This document shows, piece by piece, positions 13,981 to 15,731 of a stretch of 15,731 nucleotides of DNA. The notes below the pieces were generated by a model, which made no database searches, was not told the DNA's origin, and was given only the letters and a program-made list of their open reading frames with translations. Numbering within the stretch: the stretch's first letter is position 1; the number at the start of each line of letters is the position of its first letter. The translations under genes and the position numbers were made by a program. This stretch comes from Rhodobacterales bacterium UBA3080 (GTDB lineage Bacteria; Pseudomonadota; Alphaproteobacteria; Rhodobacterales; Rhodobacteraceae), in assembly GCA_002366645.1 (NCBI GenBank), contig DFBM01000035.1:1-15731 (forward strand). The letters run 5' to 3'.

Positions 13981-15193
13981 CGTAAACGCGATCCGCAAAG
14001 ACTTCCCGATCCTGTCGCGCGAGGTTCATGGCAAGCCGTTAGTTTACCTAGACAACGGCGCATCTTCGCAAAAGCCTCAGGCCGTGATCGACGCCGTCAC
14101 ACGTGGCTATTCTGAGGAGTACGCCAACGTTCATCGCGGCTTGCACTACCTGTCCAATCTTGCCACCGATAAATACGAAGCGGTGCGCGGTATTGTGCAA
14201 AAGTTTCTTGGCGCAGAGAAGGAAGAGGAAATCCTCTTTACTTCGGGTTCGACCGAAGGCCTGAACCTCGTGTCTTACGGCTGGGCTGCCCCGAATTTGA
14301 ATGAAGGTGACGAGATCATCCTCACGGTAATGGAGCATCACGCCAACATCGTCCCGTGGCATTTCTTGCGTGAACGGCAGGGTGTGGTGCTGAAGTGGGT
14401 CGATATCGCCGAGGATGGCTCACTAGACCCACAATCTGTCATCGACGCGATTACGCCGCGGACCAAGATGATCGCAATCACCCACATGTCAAACGTGCTC
14501 GGAACTGTCGTCGATATCAAAACGATTGTTGACGCGGCCCACGAGAAGGGCGTCGCCGTCTGTGTCGACGGCTCTCAAGCTACGGTTCATATGCCGGTTA
14601 ACGTCGCCGATCTGGGCGCGGATTTTTATGTGATCACCGGCCACAAGCTTTACGGCCCCTCGGGGTCCGGCGCGATCTATATCAAGTCCGAACGCCAGGC
14701 CGAAATGCGCCCCTTCATGGGCGGCGGCGATATGATTGGCGAGGTCACGAAAGACGTTATCACCTACAACTCCCCGCCGCATAAATTCGAGGCAGGCACC
14801 CCCGGCATCGTCCAGACCATCGGCATGGGCGTGGCACTGGAGTACATGATGGATATCGGCATGGACAACATCGCCGCCCATGAAGCCACCCTGTTCAAAT
14901 ACGCGAACGAGCGCTTACGCGGCCTGAACTATATCAACATCCAAGGCAACGCCCCCGGCAAAGGCGCGATCTTCTCGCTAACCATGAACGGCGCCGCCCA
15001 CGCGCACGATATTTCCACGATCGTCGACCGAAAAGGCGTGGCAATAAGGGCAGGGCACCACTGCGCCCAACCGCTTATGGAACACTTGGGCGTTACGGCT
15101 ACGGTTCGGGCGTCTTTCGGGATGTATAACACGGTTGAAGAGGTCGATGTGTTGATAGACGCGCTTGAAACTTGTCACGAGTTGTTGGGGTAA
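13973..15193 (+). CDS. sufS: Cysteine desulfurase SufS (group II)
   Basis: The 406-residue PLP enzyme is a full-length SufS. It begins with VNAIRKDFPILSREVHGKPLVYLDNGASSQKP (two consecutive parts, residues 4-35). It has ANVHRGLHYLS, the cofactor-stacking EHHAN (121-125), Asp199 and Gln202 in VDGSQATVHM, the Schiff-base Lys225 in ITGHKLYGPSG, and GGGDMI. The catalytic Cys364 is in RAGHHCAQPLM, and Arg379 lies in VRASFGMYNT. The compact loop around Cys364 marks group II, which normally needs a SufE or SufU partner; none is encoded in the window. The ATG at 13973 has GGAG 10 nt upstream and overlaps P4 by 8 nt. Because of the internal terminator it may be expressed separately from iscR-sufD. Confidence 0.98.
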   Translation: MFDVNAIRKDFPILSREVHGKPLVYLDNGASSQKPQAVIDAVTRGYSEEYANVHRGLHYLSNLATDKYEAVRGIVQKFLGAEKEEEILFTSGSTEGLNLVSYGWAAPNLNEGDEIILTVMEHHANIVPWHFLRERQGVVLKWVDIAEDGSLDPQSVIDAITPRTKMIAITHMSNVLGTVVDIKTIVDAAHEKGVAVCVDGSQATVHMPVNVADLGADFYVITGHKLYGPSGSGAIYIKSERQAEMRPFMGGGDMIGEVTKDVITYNSPPHKFEAGTPGIVQTIGMGVALEYMMDIGMDNIAAHEATLFKYANERLRGLNYINIQGNAPGKGAIFSLTMNGAAHAHDISTIVDRKGVAIRAGHHCAQPLMEHLGVTATVRASFGMYNTVEEVDVLIDALETCHELLG

Positions 15194-15210
15194 GGCGTAG
15201 ATAGTTAAAG

Positions 15211-15240
15211 TTGACTTTCATAATTCGTTTACTCAATATT
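15211..15240 (+). promoter_or_regulatory. Candidate promoter for the orphan gene after sufS
   Basis: A -35 TTGACT (15211-15216) is followed after 18 nt by AATATT (15235-15240), a 4/6 match to the -10 consensus. The surrounding DNA is AT-rich. Transcription would begin near 15247 and give a short leader to the ATG at 15269. No terminator was found between sufS and this gene, so readthrough is also possible. Confidence 0.35.
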
Positions 15241-15268
15241 TGGTTGGATTTATTTTGAAAGAGACATA

Positions 15269-15655
15269 ATGAATGAAAATTCTGATACCGAGCTTGTAGT
15301 AGATGTAATTTCGCAAATGTTAAAAATACAATTGATTATGGCCGGAGCAAACGAAACTGACGGGCTTATAATAATTCCTCCGAATAGGTCTCAATTTGGA
15401 TACATTATTGGCTTTATAGATTGTGGATGTCGCCATCAAAGAGGGTGGGATAAAGTTCAGACTTTTAACGGAATCAATGGTGTATTAACAAATTTGTATG
15501 GAGCTAATAGAGCGCAAACACTTGTTGATCAGCTAAGCGAGTTTGATCAATCGGATGCAGCTCATATGGAAATGGGGGCGCATGAGTTTAACCAATTTTC
15601 TGAAAACGAAGGCTCATTTTCGCCACTTGGACTTCTAACGCTCGCAGACAGCTAG
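15269..15655 (+). CDS. Hypothetical AT-rich protein of 128 residues
   Basis: I do not recognise this protein. It is acidic and soluble-looking, without a signal peptide or clear membrane segment; the most hydrophobic stretch, GLIIIPPNRSQFGYIIGFID (residues 32-51), is broken by PPN. There is a CGCRH at about 52-56, too little for a metal-site call. The ATG at 15269 has AAAGAGA about 6 nt upstream. Base composition and codon choice (AAT, ATA, TTT, GGA) are clearly more AT-rich than in sufS, as in the glycosyltransferase-like gene between sufB and sufC. It occupies the place where sufT and sufA are often found in this order, so it is probably an insertion or marks a break in synteny. Confidence 0.7.
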   Translation: MNENSDTELVVDVISQMLKIQLIMAGANETDGLIIIPPNRSQFGYIIGFIDCGCRHQRGWDKVQTFNGINGVLTNLYGANRAQTLVDQLSEFDQSDAAHMEMGAHEFNQFSENEGSFSPLGLLTLADS

Positions 15656-15688
15656 ATTTGCATTGATGGCCGGATTACCCAGCATCTC

Positions 15689-15731
15689 CTAAACCTGCAT
15701 TTCCTTCGTCGCCGTCAGCTTCACATCAGGA
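15689..15731 (-). CDS. Possible C-terminal end of a minus-strand gene, cut by window edge
   Basis: One minus-strand frame is open from the window edge to a TAG at 15689-15691, reading PDVKLTATKEMQV. The return to higher GC after the AT-rich orphan gene supports coding, but 13 codons can be open by chance and no family can be named. If real it is convergent with the orphan gene. Confidence 0.3.
   Translation of the reverse strand, partial: PDVKLTATKEMQV

Overview
The window looks like chromosomal DNA of an alphaproteobacterium of the Rhodobacterales (roseobacter-type). The main reason is a suf iron-sulfur cluster assembly locus laid out as in that order: a cysteine-poor IscR, a compact IscS-like desulfurase, sufB, sufC, sufD, YIP1-type membrane proteins, then sufS. 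No RNA genes, CRISPR arrays or insertion sequences were seen.

Left part (1-3760): a purine-degradation module. The N-terminal end of an amidohydrolase (probably an 8-oxoguanine deaminase type) runs off the left edge on the minus strand and overlaps the stop of a LysR regulator by 1 nt. Divergent from the regulator are puuD, a membrane urate oxidase with a C-terminal cytochrome c domain, and guaD, guanine deaminase, which overlaps puuD by an ATGA junction. Together they would turn guanine toward xanthine and oxidise urate.

Middle (3757-4940, minus strand): a small DUF4389 membrane protein and an alpha/beta hydrolase whose expected nucleophile position is Gln. A hairpin follows the hydrolase stop.

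Suf locus (4981-15193, plus strand): a dyad operator and two further dyads lead into iscR, then the iscS-like gene, sufB, a foreign-looking glycosyltransferase-like gene, sufC, sufD, three related polytopic membrane proteins (here P1, P2, P3), a more divergent YIP1-type membrane protein (P4), and sufS. SufB, SufC and SufD form the scaffold/ATPase complex, and the two desulfurases would supply sulfur. A strong intrinsic terminator between P2 and P3 appears to split the locus into two transcription units, so P3-P4-sufS may need its own promoter or readthrough.

Right end (15194-15731): an AT-rich orphan gene with its own candidate promoter, then perhaps the last codons of a minus-strand gene. 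The sufT/sufA genes that often follow sufS in this order are not in the window.

The observations most worth checking are the expanded membrane-protein array with its internal terminator, the tandem dyads in the iscR leader with an IscR lacking canonical cluster ligands, and the glycosyltransferase-like insertion between sufB and sufC.
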